Shown in pieces: positions 7,042-15,914 of a stretch of DNA of 64,000 nt. Origin of the DNA: JAVBTR01 sp031556065 (GTDB lineage Bacteria > Bacillota > Clostridia > Christensenellales > Aristaeellaceae); assembly GCA_031556065.1 (NCBI GenBank), contig JAVBTR010000017.1, positions 1-64,000 on the forward strand, given 5' to 3'. Every line of letters begins with the position of its first letter. The stretch's first letter is position 1. The position numbers were made by a program, and so were the translations under genes. Below the pieces are notes generated by a model that did no database searches, was not told where the DNA came from, and was given only the letters and a program-made list of their open reading frames with translations.

Positions 7042-7620
7042 ATGAATCACTTTTTTGCTTATTTAAGCCGCCTGAAGTTGATTAACCGCTGGGGGCTTAT
7101 GCGCAATACCCAGCACGAAAACGACGCGGAGCATTCTTTTCAGGCCGCCATTATCGCCCACGGCATTGCCCTTATAGGCAAGACCCGTTTTGGCCGAGAG
7201 ATTGACCCGGAGCATGTGCTGGCCCTGGCCGTCTATCATGATGCCCACGAAGTCATTACCGGGGATATGCCTACCCCTATCAAATACCATAACCCCCAAA
7301 TGAAAAAGGATTTTCACAGCCTGGAGGCCATCGCTTCCGACATGCTCTTAACCATGCTGCCGCAAGCCCTGCGCCCTTCCTACATACCCTACCTGAAGCC
7401 TGACGAAGCCACCCTGGAATGGCGTATCGTTAAAGCTGCCGACAGGCTTTGCGCTTACATCAAGTGCGTTGAAGAGCAAAAGGCAGGCAACCAAGAATTT
7501 ACCCACGCCCAGAAAACCATTTTACAGTCCATTCAAGCCATCGAGCTCCCCGAAGTTCAGGCTTTTTTTGCCGAATTCATAGGAAGCTTCGGACTTTCCC
7601 TGGATGAATTGAATCAGTAG
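7042..7620 (+). CDS. yfbR: YfbR-like HD-domain 5'-deoxynucleotidase
   Basis: This 192-aa soluble HD-domain hydrolase of the YfbR type dephosphorylates deoxynucleoside 5'-monophosphates in pyrimidine salvage and pool balance. It shows the start NRWGLMRN, the first metal histidine in AEHSFQAA (residue about 31), the HD pair in VYHDAHEVITGDMPTPIKY (residues about 66-84), and the distal Asp in KAADRLCAYIKC. The GTG at 7036 is only two bases from AAGGAG, so the ATG at 7042, eight bases away, is the start. The length matches the family (about 195 aa). It is divergent from thiT with overlapping control DNA, and its 3' end contains the pgi promoter. Confidence 0.93.
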   Translation: MNHFFAYLSRLKLINRWGLMRNTQHENDAEHSFQAAIIAHGIALIGKTRFGREIDPEHVLALAVYHDAHEVITGDMPTPIKYHNPQMKKDFHSLEAIASDMLLTMLPQALRPSYIPYLKPDEATLEWRIVKAADRLCAYIKCVEEQKAGNQEFTHAQKTILQSIQAIELPEVQAFFAEFIGSFGLSLDELNQ

Positions 7621-7637
7621 TCAATTTGTGTTATAAT
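7609..7637 (+). promoter_or_regulatory. promoter of pgi inside the end of yfbR
   Basis: TTGAAT (7609-7614), a 17-bp spacer and a perfect TATAAT (7632-7637) lie 47 bp before the pgi start. Confidence 0.7.
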
Positions 7638-7683
7638 TATCAATTGAAACCGTGTATCCCCCTTGAATGAAAGGATGAAAGAT

Positions 7684-9108
7684 ATGAAAAAGTTTGCAGA
7701 AAAACCCATTCAGCTAGACGTAAACCACATGATGGCCGATACCCTGGGCTTCCAATATGGTGTGGCCTTCGGCCAGATCCACGAAATGGCCCCCTTTGCT
7801 GCCGCCGCTAACCGCGCTGTGCAAAAAAACCGCGGCACTGGCTGGCTGGGCTGGACGGAACTGCCCTACAACCAGGAGGAAATCGTAGCCAAAATCGAAA
7901 CCGTTGCCGCCCGGGTACGCAAGGATTTCGACACCTTCGTGGTTTTAGGCATCGGCGGCTCCGCTCTGGGCCCCATCGCTGTGCAGCAGGCTTTGAACCA
8001 CCTGCACTACAACGATCTGCCTAGCGAAAAGCGCAATGGCCCCCGGTTCTTTGTGGAAGATAACATCGACCCGGAGCGGATGGCCGCTCTTTTGGACGTG
8101 ATCGATGTAAAGACCACCTGCTTTAACATTATCACCAAATCCGGCGCCACTGCCGAAACCATGAGCCAATACCTGATCATCTCCGAGCTTCTGAAAAAGG
8201 AAGTAGGCGCTGGCTGGGAAAAGCATATCATTGCCACCACCGATCCCGAAAAGGGCAACCTGATCAAGATGGCCAAAGAGAACAGCTTTGAACTGTTCTT
8301 CATTCCTCCCACCGTAGGCGGACGCTTTTCCGAGTTAAGCCCCGTGGGCCTGATCCCCGCCGCTGTTTGCGGCATCGACATCCGCGCCATGCTCAAGGGT
8401 GCCAAGGACATGGATGCCCGCTGCAAGACCGACGATGTGATGAAAAACCCCGCCTTGCTTGAAGCCACCCTTCAGTTCATTCTCATGCAGGACATGGGCA
8501 TCAATGTTCAGGTGGTCATGCCCTATGCTGATAGTCTAAAATTCATGGGCGACTGGTTCTGCCAGCTCTGGGCCGAATCCCTTGGCAAGAACGTGACCCG
8601 CAAGGGCCAGGCTGTGAACTACGGCCAGACCCCCACCAAATCCCTGGGCGTCACCGATCAGCACAGCCAATTGCAGCTGTACACCGAAGGCCCCTACGAT
8701 AAGGTGATCACCTTCTTAAAAGTGGGCGAGTTCCGGGATGTAACGCCCATCCCCCACGGCTGCGAACAGTTCGCGGACGTGTCCTTCTTAGGCGGCAAAA
8801 CCTTGAACGAGCTGATCGAGGCTGAACGCCAGGGCACCGAATACGCCCTCCTTCGTGCTGGCCGCATGAGCCAGACCATCACCCTCCCCCATGTGGATGC
8901 CCACACCATCGGCCAGTTGATCTGCTTGTTTGAAATGGCCACCGCCTATGCTGGCGAACTGTTGGACATCGACGCTTTCAACCAACCCGGCGTGGAGCAA
9001 TCCAAGCTGGCCTCCTACGCCGTTCTTGGCAACACCGACCCCAAGTACGTGAAAACCGCCAACGAAATGAAGGGGCAGCCGGAAGCAGACAAAAAGTACG
9101 TGCTGTAA
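7684..9108 (+). CDS. pgi: glucose-6-phosphate isomerase
   Basis: This cytosolic 474-aa enzyme interconverts glucose 6-phosphate and fructose 6-phosphate in glycolysis. Visible family marks are VLGIGGSALGP in the SIS fold (about residue 85), the phosphate-binding TKSGATAET, the signature VGGRFSELSPVGLIP, and the late KVGEFRDVTPIPHGCEQ segment. A TTG and another ATG lie upstream in frame, but AAAGGATG sits seven bases before the ATG at 7684 (MKKFAEKP), which I prefer. It has its own promoter in the end of yfbR and is followed by a long stem-loop. It will feed hexose phosphates from the glycan island into glycolysis. Confidence 0.95.
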   Translation: MKKFAEKPIQLDVNHMMADTLGFQYGVAFGQIHEMAPFAAAANRAVQKNRGTGWLGWTELPYNQEEIVAKIETVAARVRKDFDTFVVLGIGGSALGPIAVQQALNHLHYNDLPSEKRNGPRFFVEDNIDPERMAALLDVIDVKTTCFNIITKSGATAETMSQYLIISELLKKEVGAGWEKHIIATTDPEKGNLIKMAKENSFELFFIPPTVGGRFSELSPVGLIPAAVCGIDIRAMLKGAKDMDARCKTDDVMKNPALLEATLQFILMQDMGINVQVVMPYADSLKFMGDWFCQLWAESLGKNVTRKGQAVNYGQTPTKSLGVTDQHSQLQLYTEGPYDKVITFLKVGEFRDVTPIPHGCEQFADVSFLGGKTLNELIEAERQGTEYALLRAGRMSQTITLPHVDAHTIGQLICLFEMATAYAGELLDIDAFNQPGVEQSKLASYAVLGNTDPKYVKTANEMKGQPEADKKYVL

Positions 9109-9127
9109 TAATAGAAGTTTTTTTCCA

Positions 9128-9168
9128 GAGGGAAGGGGTTCTTTTAGAAAAAAAGAATCCCTTCCCTC
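9128..9168. repeat. long stem-loop after pgi
   Basis: GAGGGAAGGGGTTCTTT (9128-9144) and its perfect complement (9152-9168) make a 17-bp stem with a 7-nt loop. The T-rich bases are inside the stem rather than after it, so it may act as an mRNA 3' barrier more than as a classic terminator. Confidence 0.6.
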
Positions 9169-9212
9169 TCGAGCTCTCTCCTCCAAGAAAACCAATTCAG
9201 GGGTGGCAGCAT

Positions 9213-10802
9213 ATGAAAGCAGTCGTGGTGGCCATTGGGGCCAAGCAAATTCATAAAACCCTGGCCCCCTGGTGCTTGAAAGCCTATGCGCAGCAACAGG
9301 CCTTTGGCGGCGAGTTTGTCATTCTAGAACATACCATTAACGAATTAAGCGAAAAAATTGTCGCTTCCATTTATGCGCAAACCCCCGATTTGCTGGGCCT
9401 TTCCTGCTATATTTGGAACATTGAAATGGTCCGCCAGGTGGGCGCTGCTTTGCGCAAGCTTCTGCCTCATTGCAAGATTGTTTTAGGCGGCCCGGAGGTC
9501 AGCTTTGAAAGTGATTGCTCCGCCTTTCCCTTTGCCGATGGCATTATTATTGGTGCTGGGGAAAAGGCGTTTTACCACATATTAAAGAACAACGGCGAGA
9601 TGCCTGGGCCGATTATCATCGATAGCAATCCTCCGGCCTTTGCCGATCTGCCGACCCCTTTCACAGAGGACTATTTTGCCTCCCTTCAAGACCGGCAGTT
9701 GGTTTACTACGAAAGCACCCGGGGCTGCCCCTTTCGGTGCGCTTACTGCCTGTCGGCCCTGTCCGGCGGGGTGGAAACCCTGCCCCTTGAACGGACCCTA
9801 AAGGAAATAAAGGTTTTCGCAGACAAGAACCTTCGCTGCGTTAAGTTTGTGGACCGTACCTTTAATTACGATAAAGCCCGGGCCTATGGTATTCTAGAAT
9901 TTGTCCGGGAATTGGAGACGGAAACCTGTTTTCATTTCGAGGTGGCGCCTGATTTGTTTGATGAACCGCTCTTAGCCCTGTTGGATACCATGCCCCCTGG
10001 CCGGGTCCAGTTTGAAATGGGCATTCAATCCACCAACCACGAAACCCTGGCAGCTTGCAGCCGAAAAACAAACCTGGAGGCGGCATTCAAGCATATCCAG
10101 CGGCTTTCCAGCGCCAACCGCATTCACATTCATGTGGATTTGATCGCCGGACTGCCCTACGAAACCTTGGAAACCTTTATTCCCGCCATTGACCGCTGCT
10201 TAAACGCCAAGCCCCACGCAGTGCAGCTGGGCTTTTTAAAGCTATTAAAGGGCTCCGTATTGCGGCGGGATCAGCAAAAATACGGCTTCACCGCCTTCGA
10301 TGAGCCGCCCTATGAATTATTGGAAACAAACACCCTGCCCTACCGCCATATGCAGCGGCTTAAGCAGGTGGAAGAAGTGCTGGATAAGTATTATAATTCC
10401 GGTATGTTCGCCCGGGCCGTGGATTATGCCATGAACCAGCTGTTCCATGGCGGTTTTGCTTTTTTCGATGCTTTCGCCCAATTCTTGGGGGATGGCACCA
10501 AGCCCAAGGTGTCTTTAAAAGAAGCCTACCAGCTTCTGTTGGATTTTCTTTTGCTCAATGGCGGCGGGGAAAAAGCCCGGCATCTGATCAAATGGGACAT
10601 TTTAGCTCACGACGAAAAGGCCGTTATGCCAAAGGGCATTACCCATCAGCGGCACAAGGAAACGGAGTTTCGCTACCAAAACAACCGAAGCCTTGTAAAC
10701 ATTGAATATTTCCCTTACGATAACACTGTTCGGGTTTTCGATATCAAGCGCCGCCACCCCGTTACCGGGGAACTATTCCTTATCGAAGAGCGGGTCCAGT
10801 AA
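9213..10802 (+). CDS. B12-binding radical SAM protein with DUF4080-type C-terminus
   Basis: This 529-aa protein has an N-terminal cobalamin-binding-like Rossmann domain (residues about 1-130: GLSCYIWNIEMVRQVGAAL, IVLGGPEVSFES), then a radical SAM barrel whose 4Fe-4S cysteines are in STRGCPFRCAYC (about residues 168-179), then SPASM-free helical C-terminal sequence of the DUF4080 kind. Such proteins may use B12 and SAM for methylation or rearrangement, but this subgroup has no assigned reaction. The canonical DxHxxG B12 ligand motif is not evident, so cobalamin binding is uncertain. Its last 30 bp overlap the 3' end of convergent msrA. AGGGGTGG precedes the ATG. Confidence 0.88.
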   Translation: MKAVVVAIGAKQIHKTLAPWCLKAYAQQQAFGGEFVILEHTINELSEKIVASIYAQTPDLLGLSCYIWNIEMVRQVGAALRKLLPHCKIVLGGPEVSFESDCSAFPFADGIIIGAGEKAFYHILKNNGEMPGPIIIDSNPPAFADLPTPFTEDYFASLQDRQLVYYESTRGCPFRCAYCLSALSGGVETLPLERTLKEIKVFADKNLRCVKFVDRTFNYDKARAYGILEFVRELETETCFHFEVAPDLFDEPLLALLDTMPPGRVQFEMGIQSTNHETLAACSRKTNLEAAFKHIQRLSSANRIHIHVDLIAGLPYETLETFIPAIDRCLNAKPHAVQLGFLKLLKGSVLRRDQQKYGFTAFDEPPYELLETNTLPYRHMQRLKQVEEVLDKYYNSGMFARAVDYAMNQLFHGGFAFFDAFAQFLGDGTKPKVSLKEAYQLLLDFLLLNGGGEKARHLIKWDILAHDEKAVMPKGITHQRHKETEFRYQNNRSLVNIEYFPYDNTVRVFDIKRRHPVTGELFLIEERVQ

Positions 10803-11291
10803 CCGGGCTTTGTCGAAATGTGCCTTGCTAATATGGCAATAGCCTGCGGGGTTCTTATCAAGATAATCCTGGTGATAATCCTCCGCGTCGTAGAAATGAT
10901 TAAGAGGCAGGTTTTCCACCACCACCTTGCCCTGGTACTTGGCTTGCAGGGCGGCCAGAGCACCAGCGATAACAGGTTCATCCCCGGGATCGGTGTAATA
11001 GACCCCCGTGCGGTACTGGGTGCCCACATCGCCCCCCTGCTTATTCAGGCTCAAAGGATCGATGACTTCAAAGAACAGCTTCAACAGGGTTTGCAACCGT
11101 ACTGTTCCCTCGTCGTACACTGCCTTCACGGTTTCCGCGTGACCGGTGTTGTTTCTGCAAACCTCCTGGTAGGTAGGATTCTCGGTTTTTCCATTGGCAT
11201 AGCCTACTGTGGTTTCCATAACGCCGGGGATTAGGCTCAGGTATTTTTCCGCGCCCCAGAAGCAGCCGCCCGCTAAATAAATGGTTTTCAT
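10773..11291 (-). CDS. msrA: peptide-methionine (S)-S-oxide reductase MsrA
   Basis: This 172-aa cytosolic repair enzyme reduces methionine-S-sulfoxide in proteins. The catalytic GCFWGAEKYL motif with Cys10 near the N-terminus, VGYANGKTENPTY and HAETVKAVYDE are all diagnostic. The YHQDYLDKNPAGYC segment with a second cysteine near residue 147 could resolve the sulfenic acid. GGGAGG lies six bases before the ATG. It is convergent with the radical SAM gene (30-bp overlap) and divergent from the secreted phosphoesterase with a 34-bp gap. It is a sensible oxidative-repair gene in an anaerobe. Confidence 0.97.
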   Translation of the reverse strand: MKTIYLAGGCFWGAEKYLSLIPGVMETTVGYANGKTENPTYQEVCRNNTGHAETVKAVYDEGTVRLQTLLKLFFEVIDPLSLNKQGGDVGTQYRTGVYYTDPGDEPVIAGALAALQAKYQGKVVVENLPLNHFYDAEDYHQDYLDKNPAGYCHISKAHFDKARLLDPLFDKE

Positions 11292-11325
11292 AAGGTGCCT
11301 CCCAATGATTTTTTGAGGTGATTGT

Positions 11326-12519
11326 ATGCGAAAGGTGTTATGTTTTCTAGTCTTGTTCCTTTGCCTTGCCGTTTCTGCCCAGGCAGCGGAGGTTATTTGG
11401 GCCAGCGATCTGCATTATTATGCCCAAAGCCTTTGCCAGGATGAAAACATTTTGGCCACCCTGGAAATAAACGGTGATGGCCGTTCGGTGGTACAGGTGG
11501 CCGCCATCACCCAGGCCTTTTTAGACCAGGTTTTAGCGCAAAAGCCCAATGCCCTGATTTTATCCGGGGATTTAACCTATAATGGAGAGCTTAAAGGCCA
11601 CCAAGAGCTTCGGGCTATGCTGGAACCCCTGCGCCAAGCAGGCATTGCCATTTTGGTAATCCCCGGCAACCACGATATCAACACCCTGGGGGCTTACGGC
11701 TATGAGAACGATCAAAATTACAAGGCGGAAGAAACCTCCTGGGAGGATTTTCACGCCCTGTACGACGATCTGGCCTTCTCTCATGCCCTTTTAGCTGCGG
11801 AAAATTCTTACAGCTATCTTTATCCCATTACAGAGGATTGCTGGGTGCTTATGCTGGATACCGTCATCACCCAGCCTGCCACCCAATCCGGCGGACGGTT
11901 TGCTGCCGCTACCCGAGAATTTGCAGCCAACGCCCTTCAATTGGCTAACGACCAGGGCGCCGCGGTTATCACTGTTTCCCACCATAACCTTCTGCAGCAC
12001 AGCCCCTCCTTTTACGAGGGCTATGTGGCGGAAAACAACGAAAAAACCCTCGCTACCCTCCAGGAGGGGGGCGTAAAGCTGAACCTTTCCGGCCACATGC
12101 ACATTCAGCATATGGCCAAGGAAAACGGCTTTACGGAAATGCTCCTCTCCGCCCTGCCAATGACACCCTGCCAATACGGCGTTATTTCCTATACCCGTCA
12201 AAGGGTGGATATTCACACCGAAACCCTTGAAGCCTTCAGCGAAGCCCAGCGCCAGCGCTATATCAAAAAAATGGCCGCCAGATACTTGTTGCGTTTGTCC
12301 ATCACCCATATTCCGCCAGAAGAGCAGACCCTTCTGGCCGATTTTGGTGCACGGATCAATGCGGAATATTTCGCTGGCCAGGTGACCTCCGCCTTTTTGG
12401 AAGAACCGGTTTATGCCCTTTTTGAAAAATACGCAGATGAAGTTTCCACCCTGGCCCGTTTTCTAAATATGATGGATGATATGGACAGGGACCTGACCCG
12501 CTTAAGTATATCGGAATAA
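11326..12519 (+). CDS. secreted calcineurin-like metallophosphoesterase
   Basis: This 397-aa protein has a Sec signal peptide (MRKVLCFLVLFLCLAVSAQA, cleaved near residue 20) and all five dimetal motifs of the calcineurin-like fold: ASDLHYY, LSGDLTYNG, IPGNHDI, VSHHNLL and SGHMHIQH. It should hydrolyse phosphomono- or diesters outside the membrane. It is not closely like the four Dcr2/PAP29-type paralogues in the glycan island, which lack signal peptides and have different motif spacing. GAGGTG lies five bases before the ATG. It is followed, after a structured gap, by the VanY-type gene, so a cell-envelope role (teichoic acid or nucleotide substrates) is possible. Confidence 0.88.
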   Translation: MRKVLCFLVLFLCLAVSAQAAEVIWASDLHYYAQSLCQDENILATLEINGDGRSVVQVAAITQAFLDQVLAQKPNALILSGDLTYNGELKGHQELRAMLEPLRQAGIAILVIPGNHDINTLGAYGYENDQNYKAEETSWEDFHALYDDLAFSHALLAAENSYSYLYPITEDCWVLMLDTVITQPATQSGGRFAAATREFAANALQLANDQGAAVITVSHHNLLQHSPSFYEGYVAENNEKTLATLQEGGVKLNLSGHMHIQHMAKENGFTEMLLSALPMTPCQYGVISYTRQRVDIHTETLEAFSEAQRQRYIKKMAARYLLRLSITHIPPEEQTLLADFGARINAEYFAGQVTSAFLEEPVYALFEKYADEVSTLARFLNMMDDMDRDLTRLSISE

Positions 12520-12593
12520 CCTAAAGTATGCTATACTAAAAGGGATTCTTTTTGGACTTTTTTGCGTTAGTATAAAAGAATCTGTACTTTAGG
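12520..12593 (+). promoter_or_regulatory. nested and mutually exclusive hairpins covering the VanY ribosome site
   Basis: Three inverted pairs occupy the gap. CCTAAAGTA (12520-12528) pairs with TACTTTAGG (12585-12593), TATACTA (12532-12538) with TAGTATA (12568-12574), and GATTCTTTT (12544-12552) with AAAAGAATC (12574-12582). The outer right arm covers the first bases of the AGGAGG ribosome site at 12591-12596. The middle and inner pairs cross, so they cannot form together. Confidence 0.4.
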
Positions 12594-12600
12594 AGGCAAA

Positions 12601-13686
12601 ATGACACGATCTACCAGAAGAAGGAGACCCAATCCCCTTAAGAACATTGGCCTTGCCATCTTGGCTGTGCTTGTGGTGGCGGCTCTGGCCCTTATGATCC
12701 GCACCATTGGGCTTTACTCCCAGGTGCAGTACGAAGCATCCCTTACGCCGACCCCTGTGCCCGTAATGGCCAATGTGATGCAGGTGACGCCGGATCCAAA
12801 CCAACCGACCCCGGAGCCTTTAATCAAGACCGGTTCCGAAGGGGAAGAGGTTAAGAAAATTCAACAGCGTTTAGCCGATTTGGGCTTTTACAAAAGCGAA
12901 GTGGACGGTCAGTTCGGCCCCGGCACCCGCAATGCTGTTATGGCCTTCCAAAGCCAGCATGATCTGGGCGTCGATGGGGTGATCGGCCCCAGCACAAAGG
13001 AAACCCTTTTTTCCAGCTCTGCCCGCCAGGCCGTAGAAACGCCCACGCCCTCCCCTACCCCTCAGGCCACCCAGTTACCAACCCAGAACCCTAATCTGCC
13101 TTTGTTGGTAAACAAGCAGTATGTCTTGGAGGAAAGCTACCGGGCACCGGATTTGATTACCATGACGGATTACTGTGATTCCAACATTGTCAAAATTAAA
13201 TACGAGGACACTCAGGCCAACCGGGAAGCCACTCAGGCCCTTTTAACCATGCTTAAGGCCGCTCACCAGGAGGGCATTACCGTATGGCAGGTCAGCGCAG
13301 CGTACCGCACCTACGAAATGCAGAAAAGCCTTTTTGACGCCCAGGTGAACGATTACCTGCGGGTGAACAAATTAAGCAAGGAAGACGCCATTTCCGCCGC
13401 CCAATTAACCGTAGCCTTGCCAGGCACCAGCGAGCACCACACTGGCCTGGCTTTCGATATGACAGTGCCCGGCGTCAGCTTTAAGGGAACCGATCAGGCC
13501 AAGTGGCTTGCTAAAAACTGTTGGGATTACGGCTTCATTATGCGCTACACGGAAGAAAAGCAGGACATCACTGGCTTCCTGGCCGAAGCCTGGCATATCC
13601 GCTATGTGGGCACAGCGCATTCCATTCCCATGAGAGATCAGAATCTTTGTCTGGAAGAATATATTCAAAAGAAACAAGGGTATTAA
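12601..13686 (+). CDS. peptidoglycan-binding, VanY-type D-alanyl-D-alanine carboxypeptidase
   Basis: This 361-aa membrane-anchored cell-wall enzyme has a basic N-terminus and one transmembrane helix (residues about 17-40), then a Thr/Pro-rich linker. A PG-binding-1 repeat follows (about 80-140: GEEVKKIQQRLADLGFYKSE, DGQFGPGTRNAVMAFQ), then a second Pro-rich linker, then a VanY/peptidase M15B domain with the zinc ligands in SEHHTGLAFDM and EAWHIRYVG and the substrate-side VSAAYRTYEMQ. It would trim the terminal D-Ala of peptidoglycan stems outside the cell. AGGAGG lies four bases before the ATG, within reach of a hairpin. recD2 starts two bases after its stop, so they are co-transcribed. Confidence 0.92.
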   Translation: MTRSTRRRRPNPLKNIGLAILAVLVVAALALMIRTIGLYSQVQYEASLTPTPVPVMANVMQVTPDPNQPTPEPLIKTGSEGEEVKKIQQRLADLGFYKSEVDGQFGPGTRNAVMAFQSQHDLGVDGVIGPSTKETLFSSSARQAVETPTPSPTPQATQLPTQNPNLPLLVNKQYVLEESYRAPDLITMTDYCDSNIVKIKYEDTQANREATQALLTMLKAAHQEGITVWQVSAAYRTYEMQKSLFDAQVNDYLRVNKLSKEDAISAAQLTVALPGTSEHHTGLAFDMTVPGVSFKGTDQAKWLAKNCWDYGFIMRYTEEKQDITGFLAEAWHIRYVGTAHSIPMRDQNLCLEEYIQKKQGY

Positions 13687-13688
13687 GC

Positions 13689-15914
13689 ATGACGCAAACG
13701 CCGCAGCAAGTTCTGGAAGCCACAGTGGCCCAAACCACATACCGCAACGAGGATAACGGTTACACCGTTTTACAGGTGCGCCAGGGCAAGGAATATGTCA
13801 CTGTGGTGGGTACCATGCCTGAACTGTCCCCTGGGGAACAGGTGGTGTTCACAGGGAAGTATATCGAGCATCCCCAGTATGGCAAGCAATGGAAAATGGA
13901 GGCCGTAGAAATTCTGCGGCCCACCACCCTTTTGGGCATTGAACGGTATCTGGCTTCGGGCCTTATTAAGGGCGTTGGGGCGGCCACCGCGAAGCTGATT
14001 GTGGATCACTTCGGCGAAGAAACCCTGCAAATCATGTCCGACCACCCGGAGCGGCTTTCGGAAATCCCTAAGATCGGCAAAAAGCGGGCGGCTCAGATCG
14101 GGGCCAGCTATTTGGAGCAAGAGCAATCCCGCCAGGCCATTGTGTTTTTGCAAAGCTATGGCATTCCTGTGACCTATGCGGTTAAAATATCCAAGCTCTA
14201 TGGGGAAAACGCCCCTCAGATCATACGAAACAACCCCTACAAGCTCATCGACGACATTGAGGGCATCGGCTTTAAAACCGCCGACCAGATCGCCCTTTCT
14301 TTGGGCATTTCCGGGGATTCCCCCCAGCGGATCGCCTCCGCCATTAAATACGTTCTAAGGGATGCCGCCCAGTTCAGTGGGCATGTGTTTTTACCCCAGG
14401 AGGAATTAATCAGCCGCACCGCCAGAATGCTTTCAGTGTCCGAAGCCCAGGTGGCCCACGAACTGTCCGGCATGCTCCTGGCAAAAGATCTGGTAGCGGA
14501 TTTTTTCGACGGGGACCGCTCCGGCATCTATCTGGATTCCTTCAACAGGGCCGAACGGGAAGTGGCCAAGCGGCTGTATGAATTGTTCTATGCCATCCCT
14601 CCCCGAAAGCAGGATGTGTCCAAGGATATCCTATCCTTTGAAAAGCATACCAGCATTATGCTAAGCCCTTTGCAAAAGCAGGCGGCCCAGAAGGTGATGG
14701 AAAACGGGGTGACAGTGATCACTGGCGGCCCCGGCACCGGGAAAACCACTTTAATTAATTGCATGCTTTCCCTTTTATCTGGAGAAAAGACCCTGCTATG
14801 CGCCCCCACAGGCCGGGCTGCCAAACGCATGACGGAAGCCACTGGGGCAGAAGCCAAAACCATTCACCGCCTCTTAGAATACGGCGGGGATGAAAACGTT
14901 TTTAACCGCAACCAGGAAAACCCCATCGAAGCCGATTGCATTATTGTAGATGAAATGTCCATGGTGGATCTGATGCTCATGCGCAGCCTCCTTCGGGCCA
15001 TTGAGCCTGGTACACGGCTTATTATGGTGGGGGACGCGGACCAGCTTCCTTCTGTTGGGGCAGGGAACATATTAGGAGATATCTTATCAAGCGGCGCCAT
15101 TCCCACTGTCCGCCTTACAGAGATTTTCCGCCAGGAGGATGGCAGCCGCATTGCCCACAACGCCCACCGGATCAACCGGGGCGAAATGCCTGTTTTAAAC
15201 GAAAAAAACACCGATTTCTTTTTCGAGCGCAGGCAAACCCCGGAAGAAACCCGGAAAACCATTGTGGAACTGGTATCCGCCCGTCTGCCCAAATATTTAG
15301 GCTATAAAAAGGATTATGCCAAGAACATCCAGGTGCTTTCCCCCATGAAAAAGGGCGAGTGCGGGGTGCTGATGCTCAACCAGCTTTTGCAGGAGGCCCT
15401 GAACCCCAAAGGCCCTGGCAAGCCCTTTATACAATATGGGGATCAGGTGTTTCGCCTAAACGACAAGGTGATCCAAACCAAGAACGATTACCAGATGGAA
15501 TGGGTCAAGGAAGGCTATGGCAGCACAGAAGAGGGCCAAGGGGTCTTTAATGGGGATATTGGGGTGATCCATTCTGTGGACATGGAAGAGCACAGCCTTA
15601 CCATCTTGTTCGACGATGACCGGGAGGCCATCTACCAATCCCAGGATTTGGAAAACATTGACTTGGCCTATTGTTTGTCTGTGCACAAGAGCCAGGGTAG
15701 CGAATTCCCGGTGGTGATCCTGCCGGTGGTACCCGGACCCCAAATGCTCTTGACAAGGAACCTTTTCTACACTGCCTTGACTCGCGCCCGGCAACTGGTG
15801 GTGCTGTGCGGCCGGGAAGACGTGATCATGCAAATGGTAAACAACAATTACATTACTAAGCGCTATACCAACCTGGCCCTGCGGTTAAACGAAATGGCCG
15901 CACTGTATTCATGA
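13689..15914 (+). CDS. recD2: RecD2-type ATP-dependent DNA helicase
   Basis: This 741-aa 5'-3' SF1B helicase of the RecBC-independent RecD2 type acts in DNA repair and replication-fork maintenance. It has an N-terminal OB-like region (NEDNGYTVLQV), helix-hairpin-helix segments near residues 85-200 (GVGAATAKLIVDHFG, IPKIGKKRAAQIG), Walker A GGPGTGKTTL near residue 345, Walker B DEMSMVD near 420, VGDADQLPSVG, and late motifs LAYCLSVHKSQGSEFP and FYTALTRAR. An open frame extends upstream into the VanY gene, but MTQTPQQVL at 13689 is the sensible start and gives the family length. Its stop overlaps the comF start by four bases. Confidence 0.95.
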   Translation: MTQTPQQVLEATVAQTTYRNEDNGYTVLQVRQGKEYVTVVGTMPELSPGEQVVFTGKYIEHPQYGKQWKMEAVEILRPTTLLGIERYLASGLIKGVGAATAKLIVDHFGEETLQIMSDHPERLSEIPKIGKKRAAQIGASYLEQEQSRQAIVFLQSYGIPVTYAVKISKLYGENAPQIIRNNPYKLIDDIEGIGFKTADQIALSLGISGDSPQRIASAIKYVLRDAAQFSGHVFLPQEELISRTARMLSVSEAQVAHELSGMLLAKDLVADFFDGDRSGIYLDSFNRAEREVAKRLYELFYAIPPRKQDVSKDILSFEKHTSIMLSPLQKQAAQKVMENGVTVITGGPGTGKTTLINCMLSLLSGEKTLLCAPTGRAAKRMTEATGAEAKTIHRLLEYGGDENVFNRNQENPIEADCIIVDEMSMVDLMLMRSLLRAIEPGTRLIMVGDADQLPSVGAGNILGDILSSGAIPTVRLTEIFRQEDGSRIAHNAHRINRGEMPVLNEKNTDFFFERRQTPEETRKTIVELVSARLPKYLGYKKDYAKNIQVLSPMKKGECGVLMLNQLLQEALNPKGPGKPFIQYGDQVFRLNDKVIQTKNDYQMEWVKEGYGSTEEGQGVFNGDIGVIHSVDMEEHSLTILFDDDREAIYQSQDLENIDLAYCLSVHKSQGSEFPVVILPVVPGPQMLLTRNLFYTALTRARQLVVLCGREDVIMQMVNNNYITKRYTNLALRLNEMAALYS

